Positions 17,426 to 27,956 are shown, counted from the first letter of the stretch. The stretch is 64,000 nucleotides of DNA from Variovorax boronicumulans (GCF_019352895.1 NZ_JAAAFX010000004.1:984714-1048713), one strand, 5' to 3'. Made by a program: numbers and translations. Notes: generated by a model from the letters alone, not told the origin.

Positions 17426-20400
17426 GTGACCGCCGCCGCGGTGATCGCCCGCCTCGCCACGCTCAGCACCTACGCCACCCACCTCCTCCAAAGACCGCAC
17501 GCACCGGTCCAGCCCCCCATCCGGGCCGAACTCTTCGGCAACCAGCGCTTCAAGCAGCATGGGCGCAGCTTGGCCCGCGCGCAAGGAGTGCAGACGGCCG
17601 ATGCCGCGCGCGTGGGCGCGCCCTTCTTTCCACGCGTCGACGAGAACCTGGCCTCGCTGCGCAGTGCCTTCGACTACATCGCGCTGATCTCGCAGAGCGG
17701 GCGCTACGTCTCGCCCGCGGCCGAATGGCTGCTCGACAACTTCCATCTGGTCGAGGCCCAGCTGCAGCAGATCCGCGAAGGCGTGCCGCGCAGCTACTAC
17801 GCGCGCCTGCCCAAGCTGGCCGATGCGCCGCTGGCCGGCCTGCCACGCGTCTACGGCATTGCCTGGGCCTACGTGGCCCACACCGACAGCGTGCTCAACA
17901 AGGAGCTGTTCACCGCCTTCCTCGATGCCTACCAGGACATCGACGAACTCACGCTGGGTGAACTGTGGGCGCTGCCCACGACGCTGCGCGTGGTGCTGCT
18001 GGAAAACCTGCGCCGCGTGGCCGAGAGCATCGCCGAGAACAAGGTGGCGCGCGAGTTGGCGCACGCGGTCTGGGATGCGGCCGACACGCTGTCGACGGCG
18101 CAGCTCGACCTGCTCTACGCTGCGGTCTGCGAACGTGGCCTGCAGGCGAGCTACTGCATGCAGCTGTGGCAGCGGCTGCCCGTCGAGCGCGGCGCACGGC
18201 CGCCGGCGCTCGTCGCCTGGACCGAAACCAACTGCCCCAACGGGCCGCTGCTGATCGACCAGGCGCAGACGGCCCAGGCCGCCGCCAACCTCACGGTCGG
18301 CAACATCATCACCACGCTGCGCATGATCGGCCAGGTCGACTGGGTCGACCTGATCGAACCCGTGAGCCGCTCGCTGCGCGTGCTGCGCGAACTGCCCAGC
18401 TTCGCGGCCGAGAGCGAACTCACGCGCCAGCAGATCACGCATGCGATGGAACAGGTCGCGCGCACCAGCGCACGCACCGAGCGCCAGGTGGCCGAAGCCG
18501 TGCTGAAGCTGGCGCGCAAGACGCCCGTGGCCAAGGGCCAGCGCTCCGGCGTGGAGCGCACCGCGGGCTACCACCTCTTCGGTCTGGGCCGACCCGCGCT
18601 GATGGCGGCACTCGCCTCCGCAGGACCGGGCCAGCCGCCACGCCATGCCGCGGGCGCACGGCCCCGGGCGGAACGCCACTGGCGGCTGCCGCTCTACCTG
18701 GGCTGCATCGCGCTCGGGACCGCCCTGCTGCTGGCGCTGGTTGTGCATGGCCTGCACCGCATCGGGCCCGACGATCTCGGCGTGGCCGCGATCGTCGCGC
18801 TGCTGCTGATGGCCTGGCCGCTGTCGGAGGTCGTGATCGCGCTGCTGCATCGCATCGTCGCGGAATCGGTGCGTGTGCAGGCCCTGCCGCGGCTGGACTT
18901 CGCCACCGGCATCCCGGCCGCGCACCGCGTGCTCGTCGTGATCCCCACGCTGCTGAGTTCGACCGAGTCCAATGCCCAGCTGGTGCAGCGCCTCGAACTG
19001 CACTGGCTGGCCAATCGCGAGCCCTATGCGCAGTTTGCGCTGCTCACCGACTGGGCCGATGCGGTGCAGGCCGTGCAGCCCGGCGACGATGCGCTGCTGG
19101 CCGACGCGCTCCAACGCATCGCCGCGCTCAATGCCTTGCACCCCGCCGCCGAGGGTGCCGTGCCACGCTTCCTGCTGCTGCACCGGCCGCGCAGCTGGTG
19201 CGAGACCGAACAGCGCTGGATCGGCTGGGAGCGCAAGCGCGGCAAGCTCGAGATGTTGCTGCGCCTGCTGGCCGCCGGCGATGCCAGCGGTTTCCTGCCG
19301 CTCGCACCCGGGCTGCGGCTGGCCGCGCCCATTCCCTATGTGCTCACGCTCGACAGCGACACCGGCCTGCCGCCGGGCATGCTGCGCGAACTGGTGGCCA
19401 TCGCGGCCCATCCGCTCAATGCACCGCAACTCGATGCCGGCGGCCGGCGCGTGGTCGCGGGCTTCGGCATCCTGCAGCCACGCGTGGTCACGCCCCTGCC
19501 CACGCGCGAGGAGCGCTCGGCCTTCCACTGGATGTTCGCCGGCCAGTGCGGCATCGACCCCTACAGCAGCGGTGCCTCCGACATCTACCAGGACCTGTTC
19601 GGCAGTGGCTCCTTCACCGGAAAGGGCCTGCTCGACGTGCGTGCGGTGCACGCCACGCTCGACCGCCGCCTTCCCGACGGCGCGGTGCTGAGCCACGACC
19701 TGCTCGAAGGCGCGGTGGCGCGCTGCGCGGTCGTGAGCGATCTGGTGCTGATCGAGGACCATCCGCACCATGCGGGCGTGGCCGCCTCGCGCAGCCACCG
19801 CTGGACCCGCGGCGACTGGCAGCTGCTGCCGCTGATGCTGCGCGCGCGCCGCTTCGGCATCGACGCGCTGGGCCTCTGGAAGATGAGCGACAACCTGCGC
19901 CGCGCGCTGGTACTGCCGGCCTCGACCGCGCTGCTCGTGCTGGCGGTCTTCAGCCAGGCGATGCCGCTGCGCTGGGCCTTCGCGGCCGTGGTGGCGGCGC
20001 TGGCCTTCGGGCCGCTGCTGGGCGCGCTGGCCGGCCTGGTGCCGACGCGGCGCTCGATCGAGCTGCGCCATTTCTTCGACGTCGGTTTCACCGAGCTCGT
20101 GCGGGCGCTCACCGGCGCGCTGTGGCAGTTCAGCCAGCTGGCCACGCAGACCCGCCTGCTGCTCGATGCCACGCTGCGCGCGGTCTGGCGCCTGACCGTG
20201 AGCCGCCGCCGGCTGCTCGAATGGACCACCGCCGCCCAGGCGCAGGCCCAGGCGCGCTATGGCCTGTGGGCCTTCGTGCGCGCTTCGGCGCCGCTGAGCC
20301 TGCTGTGCCTGGTGCTGGCCGTCGCGGCGCTGTGGAGCCCGCACCCGCTGGCAGGCGTGCTGCTGTTCGGCCTGTGGGCGCTCGCGCCGCTGGCCGCCTG

Positions 20401-23400
20401 GTGGGCCAGCCGCGTGCCGGACAGCGCCGGCGCGGCACTGCCGGCCGACCAGCGCGCCTACCTCGACACGCTGGCGCGCGACACCTGGCGCTTCTTCGAA
20501 CATGCGGTGGGCGCCGAGGACAACCACCTGCCGCCCGACAACCTGCAGCTCGAGCCCGAGACGACGACCGCGCACCGCACCTCGCCCACCAACATCGGCA
20601 TGTACCTGCTGGCGAGCTGCTGCGCGCGCGACTTCGGCTGGATCGACGACGCCGCGCTGGCCAACCGCCTGGGTGCGACGCTGGACAGCGTGGACCGGCT
20701 GGCCAAGCACCGCGGCCACCTCTACAACTGGTACGACACGCAGACGCTGGCGACGCTGCAGCCGGCCTACGTGTCGAGCGTGGACAGCGGCAACCTGGCC
20801 GGCCACCTGCTCGCGGTGGCGCAGGCCTGCCGCACGTTCGCATCGCTCGCCGACGACCCCTCGCGCACGGCGCTGCAGGGCCTCGCCGCACGCTGCGAGG
20901 TGCTGTGCCACGGCATGGACTTCCGCGGTCTCTACGACCCCAAGCGCCACCTGTTCCACATCGGCCTGCGGGTCGACGACGACGTGCTCGATGCCAGCTA
21001 CTACGACCTGCTGGCCTCCGAGTCTCGGTTGCTGAGCTTCCTCGCCATCGCCAAGGGCGATGTGCCGCGCCGCCACTGGATGGCGCTCGGCCGGCCCTTC
21101 CTGTCGGTGGGCGCGCAATCGGGCCTGAAGTCCTGGTCGGGCTCGATGTTCGAGTACCTGATGCCCGCGCTGGTGATGGCCGAGCCCGACGACGGCCTGC
21201 TGCAGGTGGCCAACCTCGCGGCGGTGCGCGAGCAGCAGGCCTTCGGCAAGGCGCAGGGCCTGCCCTGGGGCGTGTCCGAGTCGGCCTACTTCGCACGCGA
21301 CCATTCGCTGGCCTACCAGTACTCGCCCTTCGGCGTGCCGCGGCTCGCGCTGCGCCGCACGCCGCCGACCGACCGCGTGGTCGCGCCCTATGCCAGCGCG
21401 ATGGCCGCGCAGGTCACGCCGGGCGACGCGGTGGCCAACCTGCGCCGGCTCGAGGCGATGGGCGCGCGCGGCGACTTCGGCTTCTTCGATGCCGTCGACT
21501 TCACGCTGTCGCGCCAGCCCGAGGGCGAGCCGCTGACCGTGGTGCGCAACTTCATGGCACACCACCAGGGCATGTCGCTGGTGGCACTGTGCAACGTGCT
21601 GCGCGACGGCGCGCCCCAGCGCTGGTTCGGCAGCGCGCCGCTGGTGCAGGCGCATGTGGCACTGCTGCACGAACGCACGCCGCGCCAGATCATCGGCAGC
21701 GCCGACCCGCGTCCGCCTCCCGAGCCCAGCGTGGCCGACGCGGCGCCGGCCCACCAGCCGCGCCTGGTCGACCCGATGCTGCCGGGTTTCCAGCCGACGC
21801 ACCTGCTGTCGAACGGTCGCTACACCGTGGCGCTGCGCGCCAGCGGCGCGGGCGTGAGCCGCTGGCGCTCGTTCAACGTCACGCGCTGGCGCGACGATCC
21901 GCTGCGCGACGGGCACGGCACCTTCTTCTACGTGCGTGACGAGCACAGCCCGGCACTCACCTCGCTCACCTCCCTGCCCGCGCCCGGCAAGGGCTGGCAG
22001 TACCGCACGCGCTTCCTGGCCGACCAGGCGCATTTCGAGGCCGCCGGAGCCGGGCTGCAGACGCGCATCACCGTGCTCATCAGCCCAGAGGACGACACCG
22101 AGTTGCGCACCGTCGCGCTGCACAACACCGGCACCGAGGCGCGCACCATCGAGTTGCTCTCCTACTTCGAGCCGGTGCTGTCGAACCCCAAGGCCGACGA
22201 GGCCCATCCCGCCTTTGCCAACCTGTTCGTCGAGACGCGCTGGGAACCTGCACTGCGCGCGCTGCTGCTGTCGCGCAAGCCGCGGCTGCACGGCGACGCG
22301 GTGGTGGCGGCGGCGCACTTCCTCGCCTCCACCGACGCCCATGTGCTGGGCGTCGACTGCATGGCCGACCGGCGCGCCTTCCTCGGGCGCAACCACACGC
22401 TGGCCACGCCACGGCTCGATGCGCAACCGGTCGACGCGGCCGGCGCACCGGTCAACGGGCTCGACCCGATCGCCTGCCTGCGCGTGCGGCTGCGCATCGC
22501 GGCCGGCGCTACCGCGTGGCTGACCTTCGCGACCAGCGCCGACCTCGACCTCGAGACGCTGATGCCGCGCATCGACCGCTACCTGCAGCCGATGCACGTC
22601 GAGCGCGCGATGCGCATGGCCGCCACGCTGGCGCAGGTGCGGCTGCGCGACCTCGCGATCGACCCGGTCAAGACCCGCGCGCTGCAGGACCTGACCACCA
22701 TCCTCACCTACACCACGCCGCGCGTGATGAGCGACCGCGGGCAGATCGACCTGCGGCAGATCTGGCGCTTCGGCATCTCGGGCGACAAGCCGATCGTGCT
22801 GGTGCACATCCATTCGATGATCGGCATCGGGCTGGTCAACACGCTGCTGCGCGCCCAGCCCTGGTGGGGCTTCGGTGGGGTGGCCTGCGACCTGGTGGTG
22901 CTCAACGGCGAACCCAATTCCTACCTGATGCCGCTGCAGCGCGAGATCGAGGCGCTGCGCGCCCGCGTGGCGCACGAGACGCAGAACAGCTTTCCGCGCA
23001 ACGATGCGGCCGGCTTCTACCTGCTGCGCGATGCCGAGGTCGCCGCTTCGGAGAAGGCCGCGCTGTCGACGCTGGCCCGTGCGGTGTTCAGCGCCGACGG
23101 CCGTTCGCTCGAAGCGCAGGTGGGTGCGTTGCGCGACGCCGCCGTGCCCGCGGTGGCCGACGCCGCGGTGCCGCACACGCCGCTCGCGTTGCCGCCCGTG
23201 CCGGCGCAGGTCGACGCCGCCGCACAGGCACCGCAAGGCGGCTTCGATGCCGAGAGCGGCGAGTTCCGCTTCGAGGTCGATCTCAACCGGCGCACACCCA
23301 AGCCCTGGGTCAACGTGATCGCCAACGCGTCCTTCGGCTTCCAGGTCTCGGAGTCGGGCACCGGCTACACCTGGGCCGTCAACAGCCGCATGCACCAGCT

Positions 23401-25612
23401 CACGCCCTGGTCCAACGACCCGGTGCAGGACCCGGCCTTCGAGCACTACCTGCTGCAGGACCTGGACACGCGCGAACTGCTGCCGCTCACGCCCGCGAGC
23501 CGCGGTGGCAGCGCCGCGCGGCACCGCGTGCGCCATGGCCAGGGCTACACCGTGTTCGAGTGCCTGCACCACAACATCGTGCTCGAGACCACCTTCTTCG
23601 CCGACCGCGACGAGCGCATGAAGCTGGTGCAGGTGGAGGTGCGCAACGAGGGCATCGGCCGACGCCGCCTGCGCGCGCTGGCCATGGTCGAGTGGCAGAT
23701 GGGCGCCGCGCGCGGCGAGCGCCGCACCGTGCACAGCTGGAAGGGCGAGGACCTGCCCGTGGTGTTCGGCCAGCAGCGCGAGTCCAGTGCCGGCTTCGGC
23801 GGCAGCACGGCCTTCGTCGCGCTCGGCGGCCTGCCGGGCGCGGTGCAGTGGACCTGCGAGCGCAGCGAGTTCTTCGCCGGCCATGGCGGCATCGAGGTGC
23901 CCGACACGCTGGGCGAACGTGCCGGCAGCGGGCTCGATGCCTGCGCCGCGATCGGCGCCACCTTCACGCTCGAGGCCGGCCAGGGCCAGCGCTTCAGTTT
24001 CATGCTGGGCCAGGCCGACGATGCCGAGGCCGCCACGCAACTGGCACGCCGCTGGCAGACGCGCGATGTGGCCGAGGCGCTGTTGCTGGCGCGCGGCTTC
24101 TGGGACGAGCTGCTGGGCCGGCTGCAGGTGCGCACGCCCGATCCGCTGTTCGATGCCATGGTCAACCGCTGGCTGGTCTACCAGACGCTGGTCTGCCGGC
24201 TCTGGTCGAAGGCCGGCTTCTACCAGGCCGGCGGCGCCTTCGGCTTCCGCGACCAGCTGCAGGACGCGATGGCCTTCGCACTGACCGACCCGGCACGGCT
24301 GCGCGAGCAGATCGTCGTCAACGCGGCGCGCCAGTTCCCCGAGGGTGACGTGCAGCACTGGTGGCACATGCCCGGCGGCGCCGGCGTGCGCACGCATTTC
24401 TCCGACGACCTGCTGTGGCTGCCCTATGCGGTGGCGCACTACGTGGAGGTGTCTGGCGACACGACGGTGCTCGAACACACCGTGCCCTTCATCGACGGCC
24501 CGGCCATCCCCGAAGGCGCGGAAGACGCGTACTACGCGCCGCAGACCAGCGCGGAAAGCGCCAGCGTCTACGAGCATGGCGCGCGCGCCATCGACCACAG
24601 CCTGGCGGTCGGCGTGCACGGCCTGCCGCTGATGGGCACGGGCGACTGGAACGACGGCATGAACCGCGTCGGCCACGAGGGCCGCGGCGAATCGGTGTGG
24701 CTCGCGTGGTTCCTGTGCAGCGTGGTCGAGCGCTATGCGCCGATCGCGCAGTCGCGCCACGAACACGCGCGCGCCGAACGCTGGCTGGCCGCGCGCCAGG
24801 GCTGGATCGCCGCGCTGCACGACGCAGGCTGGGACGGCGCCTGGTTCCGTCGCGCCTTCTTCGACAACGGCGCGCCGCTGGGCTCGTCGGCCAACGACGA
24901 GTGCCGCATCGACCTGATCGCACAGGCCTGGTCGGTGCTGTCGGGTGCGTCCGATGCGGCCCACACGCGACCCGCAATGGCGTCGATGAAGGCCCAGCTG
25001 CACGACGACGCCGCGGGCCTGCTGCGGCTGCTGCATCCGCCGCTCGCGCATTCGGCCAACAACCCGGGCTACATCCAGGCCTACCCGCCGGGCGTGCGCG
25101 AGAACGGCGGCCAGTACGCGCACGCGGCCGTATGGGCGCTGATGGCGCAGGCGCTGTCGGGCGACACCGAGGCCGCCTGGCAGAGCTTCGAGGGCCTGAG
25201 CCCGGCGCACCGCGCGCGCCATGCGACGCGCGGCCCGCTCTACGAGCTCGAGCCCTACGTGATGGCCGGCGACATCTACGGCGCCGCGCCTTATGTGGGC
25301 CGTGGCGGCTGGAGCTGGTACACGGGTTCGGCCGCCTGGCTGCACCGCGCCGCGATCGAGACCCTGCTGGGGCTGGTGGTGCGCGGCGACCGGCTGTCGA
25401 TCACGCCGCGCGTGCCGGCGCACTGGCCGGGCTTCGAGCTGGTGTTGCGGCTGGACGGCCGGGTGGTCACGCTGCAGTACGGCGATGCGCGCACGCAGGG
25501 TGTGGCGCTCGCGGCCGGCGCGTGGATCGACTGGCGCCAAGCGACGATAGGAGACGCGTCAACGGCCGATGCGTCGAGCGCCGTCTGGGTGTCGATCCCC
25601 CCCGCGGCCTGA
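17426..25612 (+). CDS. ndvB: Cyclic beta-glucan synthase (NdvB/ChvB/Cgs type)
   Basis: A 2728-residue inner-membrane multidomain enzyme that makes cyclic periplasmic glucan from UDP-glucose. The N-terminal block PPIRAELFGNQRFKQHGRSL is the family start. Membrane segments lie near residues 421-475, 829-875 and 955-995. The GT84 domain (about 495-800) has VLVVIPTLLSS, TDWADA, LDSDTGLPPGM and HRWTRGDWQ. A glycoamylase-like domain (about 1010-1430; TNIGMYLLASCCARDFGWI, MAHHQGMS) and a GH94 phosphorylase-like part follow, with GTGDWNDGMNRVGHEG near 2404 holding the expected catalytic Asp. Rhizobial and Brucella homologues are slightly longer. The GTG at 17426 is the only sensible start and lies 3 bp after a small ORF. 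Linkage type (beta-1,2 or other) cannot be told from sequence. Confidence 0.92.
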   Translation: MTAAAVIARLATLSTYATHLLQRPHAPVQPPIRAELFGNQRFKQHGRSLARAQGVQTADAARVGAPFFPRVDENLASLRSAFDYIALISQSGRYVSPAAEWLLDNFHLVEAQLQQIREGVPRSYYARLPKLADAPLAGLPRVYGIAWAYVAHTDSVLNKELFTAFLDAYQDIDELTLGELWALPTTLRVVLLENLRRVAESIAENKVARELAHAVWDAADTLSTAQLDLLYAAVCERGLQASYCMQLWQRLPVERGARPPALVAWTETNCPNGPLLIDQAQTAQAAANLTVGNIITTLRMIGQVDWVDLIEPVSRSLRVLRELPSFAAESELTRQQITHAMEQVARTSARTERQVAEAVLKLARKTPVAKGQRSGVERTAGYHLFGLGRPALMAALASAGPGQPPRHAAGARPRAERHWRLPLYLGCIALGTALLLALVVHGLHRIGPDDLGVAAIVALLLMAWPLSEVVIALLHRIVAESVRVQALPRLDFATGIPAAHRVLVVIPTLLSSTESNAQLVQRLELHWLANREPYAQFALLTDWADAVQAVQPGDDALLADALQRIAALNALHPAAEGAVPRFLLLHRPRSWCETEQRWIGWERKRGKLEMLLRLLAAGDASGFLPLAPGLRLAAPIPYVLTLDSDTGLPPGMLRELVAIAAHPLNAPQLDAGGRRVVAGFGILQPRVVTPLPTREERSAFHWMFAGQCGIDPYSSGASDIYQDLFGSGSFTGKGLLDVRAVHATLDRRLPDGAVLSHDLLEGAVARCAVVSDLVLIEDHPHHAGVAASRSHRWTRGDWQLLPLMLRARRFGIDALGLWKMSDNLRRALVLPASTALLVLAVFSQAMPLRWAFAAVVAALAFGPLLGALAGLVPTRRSIELRHFFDVGFTELVRALTGALWQFSQLATQTRLLLDATLRAVWRLTVSRRRLLEWTTAAQAQAQARYGLWAFVRASAPLSLLCLVLAVAALWSPHPLAGVLLFGLWALAPLAAWWASRVPDSAGAALPADQRAYLDTLARDTWRFFEHAVGAEDNHLPPDNLQLEPETTTAHRTSPTNIGMYLLASCCARDFGWIDDAALANRLGATLDSVDRLAKHRGHLYNWYDTQTLATLQPAYVSSVDSGNLAGHLLAVAQACRTFASLADDPSRTALQGLAARCEVLCHGMDFRGLYDPKRHLFHIGLRVDDDVLDASYYDLLASESRLLSFLAIAKGDVPRRHWMALGRPFLSVGAQSGLKSWSGSMFEYLMPALVMAEPDDGLLQVANLAAVREQQAFGKAQGLPWGVSESAYFARDHSLAYQYSPFGVPRLALRRTPPTDRVVAPYASAMAAQVTPGDAVANLRRLEAMGARGDFGFFDAVDFTLSRQPEGEPLTVVRNFMAHHQGMSLVALCNVLRDGAPQRWFGSAPLVQAHVALLHERTPRQIIGSADPRPPPEPSVADAAPAHQPRLVDPMLPGFQPTHLLSNGRYTVALRASGAGVSRWRSFNVTRWRDDPLRDGHGTFFYVRDEHSPALTSLTSLPAPGKGWQYRTRFLADQAHFEAAGAGLQTRITVLISPEDDTELRTVALHNTGTEARTIELLSYFEPVLSNPKADEAHPAFANLFVETRWEPALRALLLSRKPRLHGDAVVAAAHFLASTDAHVLGVDCMADRRAFLGRNHTLATPRLDAQPVDAAGAPVNGLDPIACLRVRLRIAAGATAWLTFATSADLDLETLMPRIDRYLQPMHVERAMRMAATLAQVRLRDLAIDPVKTRALQDLTTILTYTTPRVMSDRGQIDLRQIWRFGISGDKPIVLVHIHSMIGIGLVNTLLRAQPWWGFGGVACDLVVLNGEPNSYLMPLQREIEALRARVAHETQNSFPRNDAAGFYLLRDAEVAASEKAALSTLARAVFSADGRSLEAQVGALRDAAVPAVADAAVPHTPLALPPVPAQVDAAAQAPQGGFDAESGEFRFEVDLNRRTPKPWVNVIANASFGFQVSESGTGYTWAVNSRMHQLTPWSNDPVQDPAFEHYLLQDLDTRELLPLTPASRGGSAARHRVRHGQGYTVFECLHHNIVLETTFFADRDERMKLVQVEVRNEGIGRRRLRALAMVEWQMGAARGERRTVHSWKGEDLPVVFGQQRESSAGFGGSTAFVALGGLPGAVQWTCERSEFFAGHGGIEVPDTLGERAGSGLDACAAIGATFTLEAGQGQRFSFMLGQADDAEAATQLARRWQTRDVAEALLLARGFWDELLGRLQVRTPDPLFDAMVNRWLVYQTLVCRLWSKAGFYQAGGAFGFRDQLQDAMAFALTDPARLREQIVVNAARQFPEGDVQHWWHMPGGAGVRTHFSDDLLWLPYAVAHYVEVSGDTTVLEHTVPFIDGPAIPEGAEDAYYAPQTSAESASVYEHGARAIDHSLAVGVHGLPLMGTGDWNDGMNRVGHEGRGESVWLAWFLCSVVERYAPIAQSRHEHARAERWLAARQGWIAALHDAGWDGAWFRRAFFDNGAPLGSSANDECRIDLIAQAWSVLSGASDAAHTRPAMASMKAQLHDDAAGLLRLLHPPLAHSANNPGYIQAYPPGVRENGGQYAHAAVWALMAQALSGDTEAAWQSFEGLSPAHRARHATRGPLYELEPYVMAGDIYGAAPYVGRGGWSWYTGSAAWLHRAAIETLLGLVVRGDRLSITPRVPAHWPGFELVLRLDGRVVTLQYGDARTQGVALAAGAWIDWRQATIGDASTADASSAVWVSIPPAA

Positions 25613-25615
25613 GCT

Positions 25616-25640
25616 CGACCGCCTCCCCCGAGGCCGGTCG
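25616..25640. terminator. Hairpin between the convergent glucan synthase and TonB receptor genes
   Basis: CGACCG-CCTC pairs with GAGG-(bulged C)-CGGTCG around a CCCC loop, in the 43-bp gap between two convergent stop codons. There is no T-run, so its terminator activity is uncertain. Confidence 0.4.
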
Positions 25641-25655
25641 AAGGGATGCCGCGAC

Positions 25656-27836
25656 TCAGAAGTCGATCGCGGCCGACAGCATCAGCGTGCGCGGCGCGCC
25701 GACGGTCACGTAGGTGCTGGTCACCCAATAGGCCTTGTCGGCCACGTTCTCGAGGTTGGCGCGCAGGGTCAGGGGCTTGCCCGCCACCTTGGTGACGTAG
25801 CGCGCGCCGATGTCCAGGCGTGTCCAGCTGGGCATGCGCAGCAGGTTGGCGGCGTCGTAGTAGGTCGACGAGGTGTTGATCACGCGGCCGTTGAGGCTCA
25901 GGCCCGGCACCCACGGGGTGTCCCAGTCGAGGCCGACGTTGAAGGTGCGGTCCGGCACGCCGTTGGCGTCGTTGCCCTGGTTCACGCCGCCTTGCGTGCG
26001 GGTCAGCTTGGCGTCGTTGAACGAGGCGCTGGCCATGGCACGCAGGCCACGCTGGACCTCGCCGTACATCGTCAGCTCCAGGCCGCGGTTGCGCTGCTCG
26101 CCGCCGAAGCTGTAGATCTGGGTGACGGTGTCGGTGGTGGCGTTCGGCCGGGTGATCTGGTAGAGCGCGGCCTGGGTGGTCAGCGTGCCCCAGTCGGCCT
26201 TGACGCCGACTTCGTACTGCTTGGACTTCTGCGGTGCGAACACCTCGCCACGGTTGGCGGCCGTCGGACCGGCAACGCCACCTTGCTGCAGGCCCGCGGT
26301 GTAGTTGCCGTACACCGAGATGTTCTGCTGCGGCTTGAACACCAGGCCGACCAGCGGCGTGATGGCGCTGGCGTCGTAGGCGGTGGAACCGTTGACGCTC
26401 TTCTGGTTGATGGTCTGGTCGCGCAGGCCCAATGTCAGCAGCAGGCGGTCGCTGAGGAAGGACATCGTGTCGGCGACCGCGATGCTGTGCAGTGCCAGGT
26501 CACCCGTCTTGCTGGGCTCGCCGCGCGCGAAGTTGATCGCCGGCAGCGGCGACGGGTTGTAGAGGTTCGACGCCACGGGCGTGGTGGTCAGCTGGTAGAA
26601 ATAGCCGGTCTCGCGCGACAGGGTGTTCGCCGCCAGCACCAGCGAGTGGCCGACGGCGCCGGTCTTGAAGCGCGTGCGCAGGCCGATCTCGGCCGACGTG
26701 GTCTTGTTGTACTCGTCGTAGTAGCCGTTGTTGACCGAGAAGTTGCCCTGGGTGTTGGGGCGCAGGTCGACCGGGCGGGTCACGGCGGTCGGGAAGTTCT
26801 GGTCGGTCGAGACGTCGCTGTAGCCCACGCCGCCATAGACGGTGGTGTCGCTGTCGATGTCGAACTCGAGGCGCGACATCACGGTCTTGGCCTTGTCCGT
26901 GAGTTCGGCGCCCGGGTAGAAGCTGGCGCGGTTGTCCGGCACGGCCGGGACCTGGGTGATGCCGCCGCGGAAGGCGATCTGCGGGCGGAACTCGGTGGTC
27001 TTGCCGCTGGTGGTGAGCGCGTCCAGCGACCAGCGCAGGCGGCTGCCCGCGTAGTCGATGCCCACCGATCCCAGGCCCAGGCGCTGGCGGCCGCCATCGA
27101 CGTTGCCTTCGCCGTTGCGCCACACGCCGTTCACGCGCACGCCCCACTGGTTGTCCTCGCCGAAGCGGCGGCCCACGTCCAGGTGGGTGCCGAACTGGGC
27201 GTCGCTCATGTAGGTGGTGCTCAGGCGCGTGAGCGGCACATCGGCGGCGCGCTTGGTCACCACGTTGATGCTGCCGCCGATGCTGGCGTTGGGTCCGATG
27301 CCGTGGGTCAGCGCGCCGGGACCCTTGAGCACTTCCACGCGCTCGATCATCTCCAGCGGGATGCGGGTGGCGGGCGCCAGGCCGTACAGGCCGTTCATGC
27401 CGACATCGCGCGAGCCGACGGAAAAGCCGCGGATCTGGAAGTCGTCGCCATAGCCGCCGCGGGCGGCGAGCGTGCGCACCGAGGCATCGTTCATGACCAC
27501 GTCGGCGATGGTCAGCGCCTGCTGGTTGTCGATCAGCTCCGAGGTGTAGTTGGTGGTGCTGAAGGGCACGTTCATCAGGTCGGTGATGCCCAGGATGCCC
27601 AGGCTGCCGCCGCGTGCGAACTGGCCGCCCGAGTAGGTCTTCTGCAGGCCGCCGATGGCCTCGGCCTGGTCGGTGACCACCACTTCCTTGAGCTGGCTGT
27701 CCGTGGTCTGCGCGCCGGCACCCGCGGCGGCCAGCACCAGGCAGGCGCCCAGGGAATGGCGCAACAGGCGCGCCAGCGGGGTGGGAGTGAAACGGAATTC
27801 AGCGCGCGACGAGGAGGAACCGGAGAACGAATGCAT
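25656..27836 (-). CDS. TonB-dependent siderophore receptor
   Basis: A 726-residue outer-membrane receptor. After a signal peptide (ending near GAGA-QT, about residue 43) a TonB-box-like LKEVVVTD leads into the plug domain (RVEVLKGPGALTHGIGPNASI, then GGSINVVTKR). A 22-strand barrel region ends in the terminal Phe expected for outer-membrane insertion (SAAIDF). The SGGSxN-type plug motif and overall size fit the FhuA/FpvA siderophore-receptor class; the ligand cannot be predicted. ATG 27836 gives a workable signal peptide, although no clear ribosome binding site precedes it. Fur control is indicated by a box 120 bp upstream. No FecI/FecR-like genes adjoin it. Confidence 0.9.
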   Translation of the reverse strand: MHSFSGSSSSRAEFRFTPTPLARLLRHSLGACLVLAAAGAGAQTTDSQLKEVVVTDQAEAIGGLQKTYSGGQFARGGSLGILGITDLMNVPFSTTNYTSELIDNQQALTIADVVMNDASVRTLAARGGYGDDFQIRGFSVGSRDVGMNGLYGLAPATRIPLEMIERVEVLKGPGALTHGIGPNASIGGSINVVTKRAADVPLTRLSTTYMSDAQFGTHLDVGRRFGEDNQWGVRVNGVWRNGEGNVDGGRQRLGLGSVGIDYAGSRLRWSLDALTTSGKTTEFRPQIAFRGGITQVPAVPDNRASFYPGAELTDKAKTVMSRLEFDIDSDTTVYGGVGYSDVSTDQNFPTAVTRPVDLRPNTQGNFSVNNGYYDEYNKTTSAEIGLRTRFKTGAVGHSLVLAANTLSRETGYFYQLTTTPVASNLYNPSPLPAINFARGEPSKTGDLALHSIAVADTMSFLSDRLLLTLGLRDQTINQKSVNGSTAYDASAITPLVGLVFKPQQNISVYGNYTAGLQQGGVAGPTAANRGEVFAPQKSKQYEVGVKADWGTLTTQAALYQITRPNATTDTVTQIYSFGGEQRNRGLELTMYGEVQRGLRAMASASFNDAKLTRTQGGVNQGNDANGVPDRTFNVGLDWDTPWVPGLSLNGRVINTSSTYYDAANLLRMPSWTRLDIGARYVTKVAGKPLTLRANLENVADKAYWVTSTYVTVGAPRTLMLSAAIDF

Positions 27837-27956
27837 GGGAGCGGAAGGGGGAAAAAGGCGAACGGAAACCGGCGGTGCCGGAAGAATCGTGCGGCCCGGC
27901 GTGGCACGGCGACGCGGGTCATGCGGTGTGTCGGTGCAATTCAAAAGCGAAACGCA

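Noticed and set aside
17075..25540. An uninterrupted reverse-strand reading frame of about 2820 codons opposite the glucan synthase
   Set aside because: It is a by-product of very high GC at third codon positions. Its translation is rich in Arg, His, Gln and Ala with no domain, while the forward frame encodes a complete known enzyme.
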